64,000 nucleotides of DNA, from positions 1-64,000 of the forward strand of contig JAKAKL010000073.1 in the NCBI GenBank assembly GCA_021824565.1, read 5' to 3'. Each line of letters begins with the position of its first letter. The first letter of the stretch is position 1. Below are positions 53,671 through 62,242 of this stretch, piece by piece. The position numbers were made by a program, and so were the translations under genes. This DNA is from Bacteroidota bacterium (lineage in GTDB: Bacteria > Bacteroidota > Ignavibacteria > Ignavibacteriales > Ignavibacteriaceae). A model generated the notes under the pieces. That model was not told the DNA's origin. It made no database searches and was given only the letters and a program-made list of their open reading frames with translations.

Positions 53671-55137
53671 TTAACTTAACCAGTTTTTTACTGCCTTAGC
53701 ATCGCTTCCGTTTGACGAGAGATGGAAGAACTCGTTTTCATGTGAAGAATAAGAATAATCTTTTTTCCATAGTTCAAAATTATTTACAATGTCTTCTATT
53801 GCTTTAATAATAAGTTCCAGTTCATTATTAGTCATTGTGGGATGAACAGACATTCTTACCCAGCCGGGTTTCTCCGAAAGATCGCCTTCATTTATCTTTT
53901 CCGTAATATGCTTTGATTGGTCAGGACTTACATGCAGAAGGTAATGTCCATAGGTGCCGGCGCACGAACAGCCTCCGCGCATTTGTATTCCAAAACGGTC
54001 ATTTAGAATTTTTACAATTAAATTATAATGAATATTATCGACATAAAAAGAAATTGCGCCGAGCCTTTCTTCAATGTTATTCGCCAGGATATGCAAGCCG
54101 GGAATATTTCTAAGACCTTCAATCGTTCTTTCTACCAAATATTTTTCTCTCGCTCTAATATTTTCCACTCCCATCTCTTCTTTAAGCCTAATGCAAAGAG
54201 CGGCTTTAATAGTTTGAAGAAAAGGAGGCGTGCCGCCGTCTTCGCGAAGTTCAATATTCGATATGAATTTATGTTGACCCCACGGATTTGTCCAGTCCAC
54301 TGTTCCGCCGCCGGGATTATCCGGCACACGGTTCTTATAAAGATGCGAATCGAAGATAATAACTCCCGGAGTTCCCGGTCCTCCTAAAAATTTATGAGGC
54401 GAGAAGAATATCGCATCTAATTTCTCTAATGGATTATCCGGATGCATATTAATATTTGCATACGGAGCGGAGCATGCAAAGTCAATAAAGCAAAATCCGC
54501 CGTGCTCATGCATCATTACTGCCATTTTATGATATGGAGTTTCTATGCCTGTAACATTAGAACACGAAGTGAAGGCTCCTATTTTCAGCTTTCTGTCTTT
54601 ATATTTATCAAGCTGCGTCTCAAAATCATTAAGATCTATAAGCCCTTCTGCATCAGGCTGAATGCAGATAACATCTGCAATTGTTTCAAGCCACGACGTA
54701 TGATTAGAGTGATGTTCCATGTGAGTTACAAAAACAACGGGAGTAAGTTCAGCCGGAAGATTGATATATTCTTTTAACTGCTCGGGGACTTTTAAACCAA
54801 GTATTCTTTGAAACTTATTTATCATTGCAGTCATGCCGGAGCCGCCTGTTATAATAACATCATCCTTGCCGGCGTTTACATGCTTTTTAATAATTTCGTG
54901 AGCTTCATGATATGCAGTAGTCATTGTCGAGCCGGTAACATTCGAGCCGGAATGCGTGTTGCCTACAAACGGTCCGAAAATATCAACTATCTTTTTTTCA
55001 ATAGGCGCGTAAAGTCTTCCGCTGGCTATCCAGTCGGCATAAATAATTTCTTTCTCGCCGTAAGGAGATATAAAGGTTTGATCAATGCCTATAATGTTTC
55101 TTCTAAATTGCTCAAAATATTTTTGTAAATCTTGCAT
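53671..55137 (-). CDS. Class V aminotransferase (cysteine desulfurase-like, PLP enzyme)
   Basis: 488 aa, longer than typical SufS/IscS. There is a PLP-binding Lys in FFSPHKFLGGPGTPGV (about 245), TGGSGMTAMINKFQRIL and FVTHMEHHSNHTSW (PLP-ring contact His), and VTGIETPYHKMAVMMHEHGGFCFIDFACSAPY (PLP-binding Asp). RGGCSCAGTYGHYLL near 420 has cysteines at the place where group II desulfurases hold the catalytic Cys. Probably desulfurase or selenocysteine-lyase-like; no suf neighbours are seen in the window. Confidence 0.87.
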   Translation of the reverse strand: MQDLQKYFEQFRRNIIGIDQTFISPYGEKEIIYADWIASGRLYAPIEKKIVDIFGPFVGNTHSGSNVTGSTMTTAYHEAHEIIKKHVNAGKDDVIITGGSGMTAMINKFQRILGLKVPEQLKEYINLPAELTPVVFVTHMEHHSNHTSWLETIADVICIQPDAEGLIDLNDFETQLDKYKDRKLKIGAFTSCSNVTGIETPYHKMAVMMHEHGGFCFIDFACSAPYANINMHPDNPLEKLDAIFFSPHKFLGGPGTPGVIIFDSHLYKNRVPDNPGGGTVDWTNPWGQHKFISNIELREDGGTPPFLQTIKAALCIRLKEEMGVENIRAREKYLVERTIEGLRNIPGLHILANNIEERLGAISFYVDNIHYNLIVKILNDRFGIQMRGGCSCAGTYGHYLLHVSPDQSKHITEKINEGDLSEKPGWVRMSVHPTMTNNELELIIKAIEDIVNNFELWKKDYSYSSHENEFFHLSSNGSDAKAVKNWLS

Positions 55138-55259
55138 TTAGCTGTTCACCGCTTAGTTATATTAAACAATCTTACTTTTCATGCGCTAAACTATAAAATA
55201 TTTCTCTCCGAAAAAAACCACTTAATATTTGATTATAGTTATGTAGGATATAATATTCG

Positions 55260-56444
55260 TTAAATATATTGCTTCAAACTTTTAGCTCTATCTTTCATAG
55301 CCTTAGCGGCAAGCGCATAGCCGCCGTTCTCGCTGTCTATTAGATGTATATGCTGACCGTTATAATCAAATATTAAACATGTTATTAAAGCTCTTGGAGC
55401 GTTATGAATTCCATAAACAAGAATCCCCTCCCGGTATTTTTTCTCTAAAAATTCTTTTAATTCGTTACGCTGCTCCTCGCTGCCGGAGATGACCAATCTT
55501 AGCTTGTCGTCGAACTTCCTATAATCGGTATTTGCTACAACTTCATTTTTAAACTTATCCCAGTGAACACGACCCGCATATATTCCGGTTTTAAAAAGAA
55601 TTTCGCCTACCACGGCGGAAGCTTTTTGGTATGCGTTAAACATTATTCTTAGTGCAGAAAGGCGATTGTAATATTTTACTTTCAGTTCACCATCGAGGAT
55701 TTTGTTATCAAGCGACAGCTTAAGCGACCTGGCGGCAATAGGCATGCATACTTTGTCTTCGCCGTAAACTTCGGCAATCTTATTAATTACTTCTACATAA
55801 ACATTCTCTCCCGACACCGGCGATCCTTTTACAGCTTCTACAATAATAGAAACTACTTCGCCGCGGCTTCCGGGCACGTTTTCCCACCTGCACTGCAGTC
55901 CGTCAAAATCTGCTTCCGGTACTTCATCATTTATATCCATGGCATATCGTGCAGATTCTTTAATGCATTTTTCAGCATAAGAAATTCCGCCGCCCGCAAA
56001 CATTGCCTGTACATAATCTTTTGAAACTTCATATTTGGCTATCAGTATCTGATTCCCGGAGGCGTAAATATCTTTCACAGGAACTATTCCTGCTCTCAGG
56101 TCAAAGCCAAAGCCTTCTTTCGCCATCTTCTTTAATCCCGCCAACGCCTTGCACGTTCTTTTATAAAATGAAGGCGGAACACATACTACGGCGCCGTCTC
56201 CTCCAAAAATAAAAGGCAGTGAAAATGATCTGTTCAAATTTAATATTGCTATAATACTGGAAGCGCCGACTGTATTTATCTCTTTGTATTTCCCGTTCTC
56301 AATAGCTTCAGTAGAATTAATTACATCAGTAACAGCGACATACCAATCTTCCGGCATCCTAACGTAATTTTGAATGCCGGCTATCTGCGTGAAATCATGC
56401 AGAACATGAAGATCGTTGTAAAAATTTTCACTATTAATTATCAT
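55260..56444 (-). CDS. DUF3095 domain protein
   Basis: 394 aa. The N-terminal WYVAVTDVINSTEAIENGKYKEIN and FGGDGAVVCVPPS segments are the recognisable DUF3095 signature; later GIVPVKDIYASGNQIL and a C-terminal GIHNAPRALITCLIFD follow. The family is related to class III nucleotidyl cyclase-like folds but its function is not established. It is the only gene immediately downstream (on its strand) of the 21-bp tandem array, about 340 bases from the array's near edge. Confidence 0.85.
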   Translation of the reverse strand: MIINSENFYNDLHVLHDFTQIAGIQNYVRMPEDWYVAVTDVINSTEAIENGKYKEINTVGASSIIAILNLNRSFSLPFIFGGDGAVVCVPPSFYKRTCKALAGLKKMAKEGFGFDLRAGIVPVKDIYASGNQILIAKYEVSKDYVQAMFAGGGISYAEKCIKESARYAMDINDEVPEADFDGLQCRWENVPGSRGEVVSIIVEAVKGSPVSGENVYVEVINKIAEVYGEDKVCMPIAARSLKLSLDNKILDGELKVKYYNRLSALRIMFNAYQKASAVVGEILFKTGIYAGRVHWDKFKNEVVANTDYRKFDDKLRLVISGSEEQRNELKEFLEKKYREGILVYGIHNAPRALITCLIFDYNGQHIHLIDSENGGYALAAKAMKDRAKSLKQYI

Positions 56445-56784
56445 TTGAATATTATCGACTTGAATCCGGTTCTAAAATTTCTAATCGTCAGGCTTTATAT
56501 TAAATATTATTCAGCAAAAATTTTATAGAATGAATCACACTTTTTATTTTATATTGTACTTGCAGCTAATAAAATCCTATGACTATCGCGCGGTAGAAAT
56601 TCAAATGAGGAAGTCACCTTTTTTCAGTTAGATTTAGAATCGACGATGACTTGAAGCGATTGGACGAATCCGATAAGTCCTTTATCATCGCTTTTTCCTC
56701 CTTTTCCGGCTGCTTGTGATTAATTCAGAATTTATACGTTTTTGTGCCAATTTCGCATTCTGTGAATTTAATATCTCATTTTCA
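56445..56784. other. Gene-free leader of the DUF3095 gene
   Basis: No credible ORF. 56649-56693 contains short nested complementary segments (CGATGA with TCATCG; GCGAT with ATCGC; GGAC with GTCC) followed on the plus strand by a T-rich stretch, which could form a structured RNA or terminator, but no gene ends here on that strand. I see nothing else recognisable. Confidence 0.4.
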
Positions 56785-57224
56785 ATTTCTTTTAAGACGA
56801 TTTATGAATTACAAAATACGTTTTGTGTTTCTTTAAATGCAGTTCATGTTTCTTTCATCGTGTTTCGTGTTTCTTTAAATGCTTGCAGAGATTCTTACAT
56901 TGCAATTCGTGTTTCTTCTAATGCCATTCATGTTTCTTTCATCGTGTTTCGTGTTTCTTTAAATGCTTGCAGAGATTCTTACATTGCGATTCATGTTTCT
57001 TCTAATGCCATTTATGTTTCTTTCATCGTGTTTCGTGTTTCTTTAAATGCTTGCAGAGATTCTTACATTGCAATTCGTGTTTCTTTTAATGCCTACAAAA
57101 TTTCTTAGATCGTAATTTGTGTTTCTTTAAAAACCTATAAAGTTTCTTACACTGCGTTTTGTGTTTCTTTAAATGCAGTTTAAGTTTTTTATATCGCGTA
57201 CTGTGTTTCTTTTAGTGCGTTTGA
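56785..57224. repeat. Tandem array, 21-bp monomer with 84-bp higher-order unit
   Basis: About 21 monomers, 21 bases each, of the form GTTTCTTTNAATGCNNTTCNT on the plus strand. Four consecutive monomer types (ending TTCGT, GCAGA, TTCGT and TTCAT) form an 84-bp higher-order unit repeated nearly perfectly about three times (roughly 56850-57080), with decaying monomers at both ends. The plus strand stays open for 130 codons but the product is only a Ser/Arg/Val/Phe repeat and has no ribosome-binding site; it is most likely non-coding. There are no unique spacers, so it is not CRISPR. Confidence 0.93.
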
Positions 57225-57318
57225 AGAAAATTTTGGGCACCCTTCGCGATCTAAAACAGCGACATTGTAGGATAATGCGTAAATTCAGAATATATGCGGT
57301 AAGATTTCTGAACAATTA
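57225..57318. other. Spacer between the array and the 57319 gene
   Basis: 94 bases, no feature recognised. It follows the 3' end of the minus-strand OMP-like gene, but no terminator hairpin was found. Confidence 0.4.
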
Positions 57319-57864
57319 TTACAGAGTAATCTGCACTTGCAGATGGAAGGAGGAATAGCGCACGTCGGTATTTGTAAATGTTAGTCCGTATTCAATGCCT
57401 GCGCCGAGCCGTATGATTGACATTGGATCTCCGAAATTAGTACCGGCTAAAATTGAAAAGGCTAATCCCAGGTCCCATTTATTTAAATCAACAAGCGATC
57501 TATCGTTGATCATCAACGGACCTATTCCTTCTTCAACATAAAAAATATTTGAAACAGGCTGGTAGACGATTCCTTTTAACGAAAATCCTTTTAGGAAAGG
57601 ATAATATTGTATGCTCGTCCGCGGAAGAAGCTTATCAAAATCAGAAACAAAAATAAAGCTTAAGCGCGAATCAAATCCGAAAACAGGATTGGTTTTAGCC
57701 TCGACAAAAACCGAAGATGTGAAGCTGCCCTGGGACGGCAGATTACCGCTTATATAACCTCCTCCGGCAAATCCCCCTACGCTGATAAAAGACTGCGCGT
57801 CCGCTTTTATGAATGGAATTAGAAGCATGCATGAAAAGACGAAATGTATAATTGATTTCTTCAC
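57319..57864 (-). CDS. Hypothetical outer-membrane beta-barrel protein
   Basis: 181 aa. A signal peptide (MKKSIIHFVFSCMLLIPFIKADA, cleaved before QSFIS) is followed by alternating hydrophobic/polar strands (SVGGFAGGGYISGN, FGFDSRLSFIFV, KGIVYQPVSNIFYV, LGAGIEYGLTFTNTDV) ending in SSFHLQVQITL, the pattern of a small outer-membrane barrel with C-terminal aromatic-type strand. The start is GTG at 57864. Family not recognised. Confidence 0.68.
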   Translation of the reverse strand: MKKSIIHFVFSCMLLIPFIKADAQSFISVGGFAGGGYISGNLPSQGSFTSSVFVEAKTNPVFGFDSRLSFIFVSDFDKLLPRTSIQYYPFLKGFSLKGIVYQPVSNIFYVEEGIGPLMINDRSLVDLNKWDLGLAFSILAGTNFGDPMSIIRLGAGIEYGLTFTNTDVRYSSFHLQVQITL

Positions 57865-58082
57865 TAAGATCTTCCGGTTTCTTTATAAAAGATATTTAGT
57901 TTTGAGTATAAAATAATCGACGGTACCATAAAAGTAAACATAATTTAATTCACTTAAATCTAAAATATGACTAAGATTGAATGTTACTCCGAACACCGAA
58001 GCGAATTGCTTCTTATGTCTGCTTTGACAAAATTTTTTCCGGTTGATTTTAGTATTATTGCAAAGAAAAAATTAGGAATGAA

Positions 58083-58439
58083 ATGAATAAAATATCTAAG
58101 ATAAATTTTACTATTCAGCTTGATGAAAAGAAAACGCCAGAGAAGATCGAGTGGGAAGCGACCGATGCCGGGTTCGATGGAAAAAAGACAAGCGATACTT
58201 TGATGATCTCGCTCTGGGACAAGGAAGAAAGATCAACGCTTGCGATTGATTTGTGGACTAAGGATATGCTGGTTGACGATATGAACGTTCACTTTTATCA
58301 AATCTTCAGCAAGATGGCTGAAACATATCTCAACGCTACTAAGAATAATGAGGCGGCGCAAATGATCGAGGATTTTGCTTCCAGATTTGCAGAGAAGCTG
58401 AACTTAATTAAAAAGATTGATAAGGAAAGGTTCTCTTAG
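58083..58439 (+). CDS. gldC: GldC-family gliding motility protein
   Basis: 118 aa. KINFTIQLDEKKTPEKIEWEATDAG, LMISLWDKEERSTLAIDLWTKDM, and DDMNVHFYQIFSKMAETY, with C-terminal DFASRFAEKLNLI, match GldC of Bacteroidota. In Flavobacterium GldC is needed for full gliding and is cytoplasmic, but homologues occur in non-gliding lineages, so motility is not implied. Other gld/spr genes were not recognised in the window. It converges with the LytTR gene, 2 bases away. Confidence 0.88.
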   Translation: MNKISKINFTIQLDEKKTPEKIEWEATDAGFDGKKTSDTLMISLWDKEERSTLAIDLWTKDMLVDDMNVHFYQIFSKMAETYLNATKNNEAAQMIEDFASRFAEKLNLIKKIDKERFS

Positions 58440-58441
58440 AA

Positions 58442-59338
58442 TTATTTAAATCTTTCTTTAAGCTTTGAAGCGTACCTGCGGCTCATCTGGAAAGGCTCGC
58501 TGATATTATGAATAAAAACGTGGTACGACGAGTTGAACCACTTTTCAACTTTTTCAACGTACTCGAGATTTATAATCGTGGAGCGATGAATTCGTGCAAA
58601 GCATTTTGAAGGCAGCCTTTCTTCCCATTCAATCATCGGCTTAAGAACCAAAATCTTTTTCGCTCCGGCAATATGTACGTAGGAATAATCTTTTTCGGCG
58701 GTAATGCATTCGATCGAGCTTATTTTTATAAACCTTGAAACTCCGTCAATTGTTAGAAATAGCCTATCGTCATAGTCCAGTGATTTTTTGCCCGGATCAG
58801 GCTTATCATCAATATCCGGTTCATCATCTTCAAGATCGTTCTTTCCGCCGTCGTAATCTTCGTAAAGGCTTTTGAACTTTTCTTTGGAAATTATTTTTTT
58901 ATCGGACTCATTTTGCTGATCCTTCGCCGGTATTATTTCTTCTTTTGATTCGCCCGCAACTTTTTCTTCTTTGTCCTCTGAAAGCAGCCTTGAGACAGTG
59001 ATGGCTAATCTTTCGCGGTCAATCGGCTTTTTCAAATAATCCAAAGCGTTCACTTCAAAAGCCCGCAAAGCATAATCGTCAAACGCACTGACAAAAACAA
59101 CTTTAGAGCCGGGAGAAATTTTATTAACTACATCAAACCCGCTGTTCTTGCCGAGGCAGATATCGAGGAAAACGCTGTCAGGCTTTTTTTCTTTAATTAT
59201 GCTTAATGCGTTGGTAACACTTGAGGCTTCGCCGACAACTTTAATCTGCGGGAATTTCTTTAAAAGAATGTTTAGCAATTTCCGCGAATCGGCATCGTCG
59301 TCAATTAATACTGTACTTACTTGATTTTTCTCAGACAT
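58442..59338 (-). CDS. LytTR-type response regulator with acidic linker
   Basis: 298 aa. Receiver: VLIDDDADSRKLLNILL, phospho-Asp in SVFLDICLGKNSGFD, VVFVSAFDDYALRAFEVNALDYLKKPI. A long acidic/charged linker follows (about 130-185, with KNDLEDDEPDIDDKPDPGKK), then a LytTR domain: ISSIECITAEKDYSYVHI and FARIHRSTIINLEYVEKV. No kinase is adjacent. It may be regulated by a distant LytS or by cross-talk with the 43112 kinase. Confidence 0.92.
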   Translation of the reverse strand: MSEKNQVSTVLIDDDADSRKLLNILLKKFPQIKVVGEASSVTNALSIIKEKKPDSVFLDICLGKNSGFDVVNKISPGSKVVFVSAFDDYALRAFEVNALDYLKKPIDRERLAITVSRLLSEDKEEKVAGESKEEIIPAKDQQNESDKKIISKEKFKSLYEDYDGGKNDLEDDEPDIDDKPDPGKKSLDYDDRLFLTIDGVSRFIKISSIECITAEKDYSYVHIAGAKKILVLKPMIEWEERLPSKCFARIHRSTIINLEYVEKVEKWFNSSYHVFIHNISEPFQMSRRYASKLKERFK

Positions 59339-59551
59339 ATTCTTTTACCGCTAAGTTATACACTGTGACAAAACCAAATGTTATGCCAGCAATTAGAAAT
59401 TGTTTGCTCTTAAAATTGTTTTTAAATAATGCTTTTTATTGAAAAAATACCACAGCCGGAGAAAATTATAAATCGAAAACTTTTTTTCAGCAGAATTAAT
59501 TTGAGATATTTTTGTTAATTGCTCTAAAATGGAACAGAGGCAATATCGGAA

Positions 59552-59851
59552 TTATTTATCATCAATCCAATGACTTAAAAAATCCTGATGTTTAACGGGA
59601 TCAAATTCTATTATTTCATAAGAAGCCATACTCTTTAAAGCGTAAGGATCATTACTAAAAAAATTTTTTATTTCATCGATAGAGCTGCCGCGCGCGGCTA
59701 CAATTCCGCCGGTACGCGGATTACGCGGTCCTGAAAATAATAAAATGTTTTTGTCGTATCCTTCCTGAAGAAATTTTCTATGGAGAAACAATACTTCGTC
59801 AATCTTATCAAGATGAACGGTGTAAGTAATCATTATTAAAAAGTGCTTCAT
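59552..59851 (-). CDS. YciI-family protein
   Basis: 99 aa from the ATG at 59851 (MKHFLIMITYTVHLDK), 2 bases after the MFS stop codon; the TTG at 59875 would overlap it. YciI fold: ITYTVHLDKIDEVLFLHRKFLQEG, then GIVAARGSSIDEIKNFFSNDP with the conserved Asp and His positions only partly kept. Family members are ferredoxin-like and may be epimerase- or dehydratase-like. It ends the kinase-AmpG operon. Confidence 0.83.
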   Translation of the reverse strand: MKHFLIMITYTVHLDKIDEVLFLHRKFLQEGYDKNILLFSGPRNPRTGGIVAARGSSIDEIKNFFSNDPYALKSMASYEIIEFDPVKHQDFLSHWIDDK

Positions 59852-59852
59852 A

Positions 59853-61139
59853 TTACTTTGCTTTCTTTTTCCCAAATTCCGGATCGATCGGAATGTATTT
59901 AGTAATAAAATATCCCGGAATCATTGTTATAAAAATCCAGATGAAAAAATGTTTATATCCTAACATTTGCTGCAGCCATCCGCTGAACATGCCGGGCAGC
60001 ATCATGCTCAACGCCATAAAGCCGGTGCAAATTGCATAATGTGCGGTCTTAAATTCTCCTTCAGAAACGCTGATCATGTATAGCATGTATGCCGTAAAGC
60101 CGAAGCCGTAACCAAACTGTTCGCCGGCAACGCAAAGATTAATTATAAAATAATTAGAAGGCTGCGCAAATGCTAAATAAATATAAAGAATATGAGGAAT
60201 ATTTATTGCGGCGAACATCAACCATATCCATTTTTTCAAGCCGTGTTTTGAAACTAAGATGCCGCCCAAAATTCCCCCGGCAGTTAAAGCCAATATTCCA
60301 ATCGTGCCGTATGCAAAACCCACCTGGCTTGTAGAAAGCGCAAGCCCGCCGGCGCTTTTCGGATCAAGAAAAAATAACGATGCAATCTTGGTAAGCTGTG
60401 CTTCGCCGAATCGATATATTAATAGGAACGCAATTGTGATTCCTATACTTTTCTTTTTGAAAAAAAGTTTAAATGCTTCGGCAAACTCGGCAAGAAATTT
60501 TTTAGACGAGCCGCTCGTTACCGGCGAATCATATTTAGAGTGCGGCAGAATAAATTTATGGTAGCTCATCAACAGCAGAAATAAAATTCCGAGAGCGCCG
60601 AACGTTAGTGACCACGCAAAAGGTATATTCCCGCTAGATTTTTCCAAATAACCTGCAAGGATGATTAGAAGTCCTTGGCCTATTATCCACGCAATCCTGT
60701 AGAATGTACTTCTAATTCCGACAAAGAAAGATTGTTCGCTTTGATTTAGCGCCAGCATGTAAAATCCGTCGGCAGCTATATCGTGCGTGGCAGAGCTGAA
60801 TGCGAGCAGCCAGAAAAATATTAACGTGATGAAAAAATAATTGGGCAGATGAATTGAGAACGCAAGCCCGGCTAATCCGCAAGCAACAATTAGCTGCATT
60901 ACTACAATCCAGAATCTTTTAGTTTTTAGTATATCAACTACCGGACTCCAGAGAGGCTTTATTACCCAGGGAAGATAAATCAAGCTTGTGTAAAATGCTA
61001 TGTCGGCGTTTGAAATTCCCATTCGCTTGTAGAAGAAGCCGGATACGTACATAACAATTACATAGGGAATTCCTTCCGCAAAATAAAGCGTAGGAACCCA
61101 AGTCCACGCATTTCTTAATTCCGGTTTTGATCTTTCCAT
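59853..61139 (-). CDS. AmpG-like MFS permease (muropeptide/aminosugar transport)
   Basis: 428 aa with 12 predicted helices. AEGIPYVIVMYVSGFFYKRMG (helix 1), PWVIKPLWSPVVD and HDIAADGFYMLALN are the AmpG-family motifs. AmpG imports anhydro-muropeptides; Bacteroidota homologues take up other sugars too. Its ATG immediately follows the stop codon of the BadF-type kinase (TAA-ATG with no gap), indicating translational coupling. Confidence 0.9.
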   Translation of the reverse strand: MERSKPELRNAWTWVPTLYFAEGIPYVIVMYVSGFFYKRMGISNADIAFYTSLIYLPWVIKPLWSPVVDILKTKRFWIVVMQLIVACGLAGLAFSIHLPNYFFITLIFFWLLAFSSATHDIAADGFYMLALNQSEQSFFVGIRSTFYRIAWIIGQGLLIILAGYLEKSSGNIPFAWSLTFGALGILFLLLMSYHKFILPHSKYDSPVTSGSSKKFLAEFAEAFKLFFKKKSIGITIAFLLIYRFGEAQLTKIASLFFLDPKSAGGLALSTSQVGFAYGTIGILALTAGGILGGILVSKHGLKKWIWLMFAAINIPHILYIYLAFAQPSNYFIINLCVAGEQFGYGFGFTAYMLYMISVSEGEFKTAHYAICTGFMALSMMLPGMFSGWLQQMLGYKHFFIWIFITMIPGYFITKYIPIDPEFGKKKAK

Positions 61140-62066
61140 TTATTTTTCACTAATTATTTTTTTGCCGATAAGAATTGCGCCCTCAACGGGAGAACATTTA
61201 GGGTTTGTTAATTTAATCAATGAAAAAGTTTTTAAGATTTTTTCTTTTAAAATACTTGTAAACAAATTATCATTACCTATTATTCCGCCGGTAAAGGAAA
61301 TGTTAAAATCATTTCTCTTCATTTTCTTAGATATCGCATATACATGCTGAACAAGCTCGTCCGCTTCCGAATCAAGAATGCTCAAGGCTGTTCTATCTCC
61401 TCTTTCAGCAGCCGCAATAACTAACGGCGCCGCATTCGCAGGGTTGAAGTCGCTTCCATACACTTTATTTATAAGTTCATCTGTTGATGAAATTCTAAAC
61501 TTATCTTTTATTAATTTTGAAATTAAAGTTGGATCGCCTCTGCCGTCAATCTCTTTTGAAAAAGCCTGTAATCCTTTTTTACCTATTGAATATCCGCTTC
61601 CTTCATCGCCTATAATTCTTCCCAAACCGCCTGCCCGGTAAATATTTTCTTTACTGTCTTTCGCAAGTACAATGGAACCAGTGCCGGAAATTAATATAAC
61701 TCCGGCTTTCCCCCCAAAAGCTCCTTCAAGAGCAATCCTTGCATCGCTTTCAACAATTACATTTTTAAATTTCGTTCCTCTGGACTTTGATAATGAAATA
61801 AAATTCTTTTGAAGAACCTCAGCGTTTATTTTTCTCCCGGCGCCTGCCGCTCCAATAACTATAATTTTTGCTTCTTTACTGTCTGCATTTAATTTTTTCA
61901 TACATTGCAGCGCAAGACTAAATAAAACCTTTGAAGTTTTTTGCGCGCCTTCAATTAAAAAATTAGATGCGCTTCCGGTACATGCAAATAAAATATTCCC
62001 GCTGCTGTCTGCTATCGCGCAGTTTGTTTTAGTGCCGCCGCCGTCAATGCCGATTATATAATTCAT
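61140..62066 (-). CDS. N-acetylglucosamine kinase-like protein (BadF/BadG/BcrA/BcrD ATPase family)
   Basis: 308 aa. IIGIDGGGTKTNCAIADSSGN is the N-terminal phosphate-binding motif, VIVESDARIALEGAFGG the Asp-containing second motif, GVILISGTGSIVLA the third, and GRIIGDEGSGYSIGKKG follows, as in GlcNAc kinase. It phosphorylates an aminosugar. With the AmpG permease one gene away it suggests peptidoglycan or aminosugar recycling. ATG at 62066 is divergent from ppk1, 176 bases away. Confidence 0.92.
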   Translation of the reverse strand: MNYIIGIDGGGTKTNCAIADSSGNILFACTGSASNFLIEGAQKTSKVLFSLALQCMKKLNADSKEAKIIVIGAAGAGRKINAEVLQKNFISLSKSRGTKFKNVIVESDARIALEGAFGGKAGVILISGTGSIVLAKDSKENIYRAGGLGRIIGDEGSGYSIGKKGLQAFSKEIDGRGDPTLISKLIKDKFRISSTDELINKVYGSDFNPANAAPLVIAAAERGDRTALSILDSEADELVQHVYAISKKMKRNDFNISFTGGIIGNDNLFTSILKEKILKTFSLIKLTNPKCSPVEGAILIGKKIISEK

Positions 62067-62242
62067 TTATATTTGCTGATAATAAAACTCAAAAACATTT
62101 TTGACTAAAATAGTTTTTTACTTTTAAACAAACCAAAGTGAAAAACCAGCACAATAATAATAATTTAATAATAGAATCGGCGATTTACAGGGAATAAGTA
62201 TAAAATTTGTTTTATATTGTGCGCCTAATTAAGGCTAAGTTT

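Noticed and set aside
56716-57108. 130-codon open frame through the 21-bp array
   Set aside because: It is open because the monomer length is divisible by three. No Shine-Dalgarno and no plausible N-terminus; product is a Ser/Val/Arg/Phe repeat.
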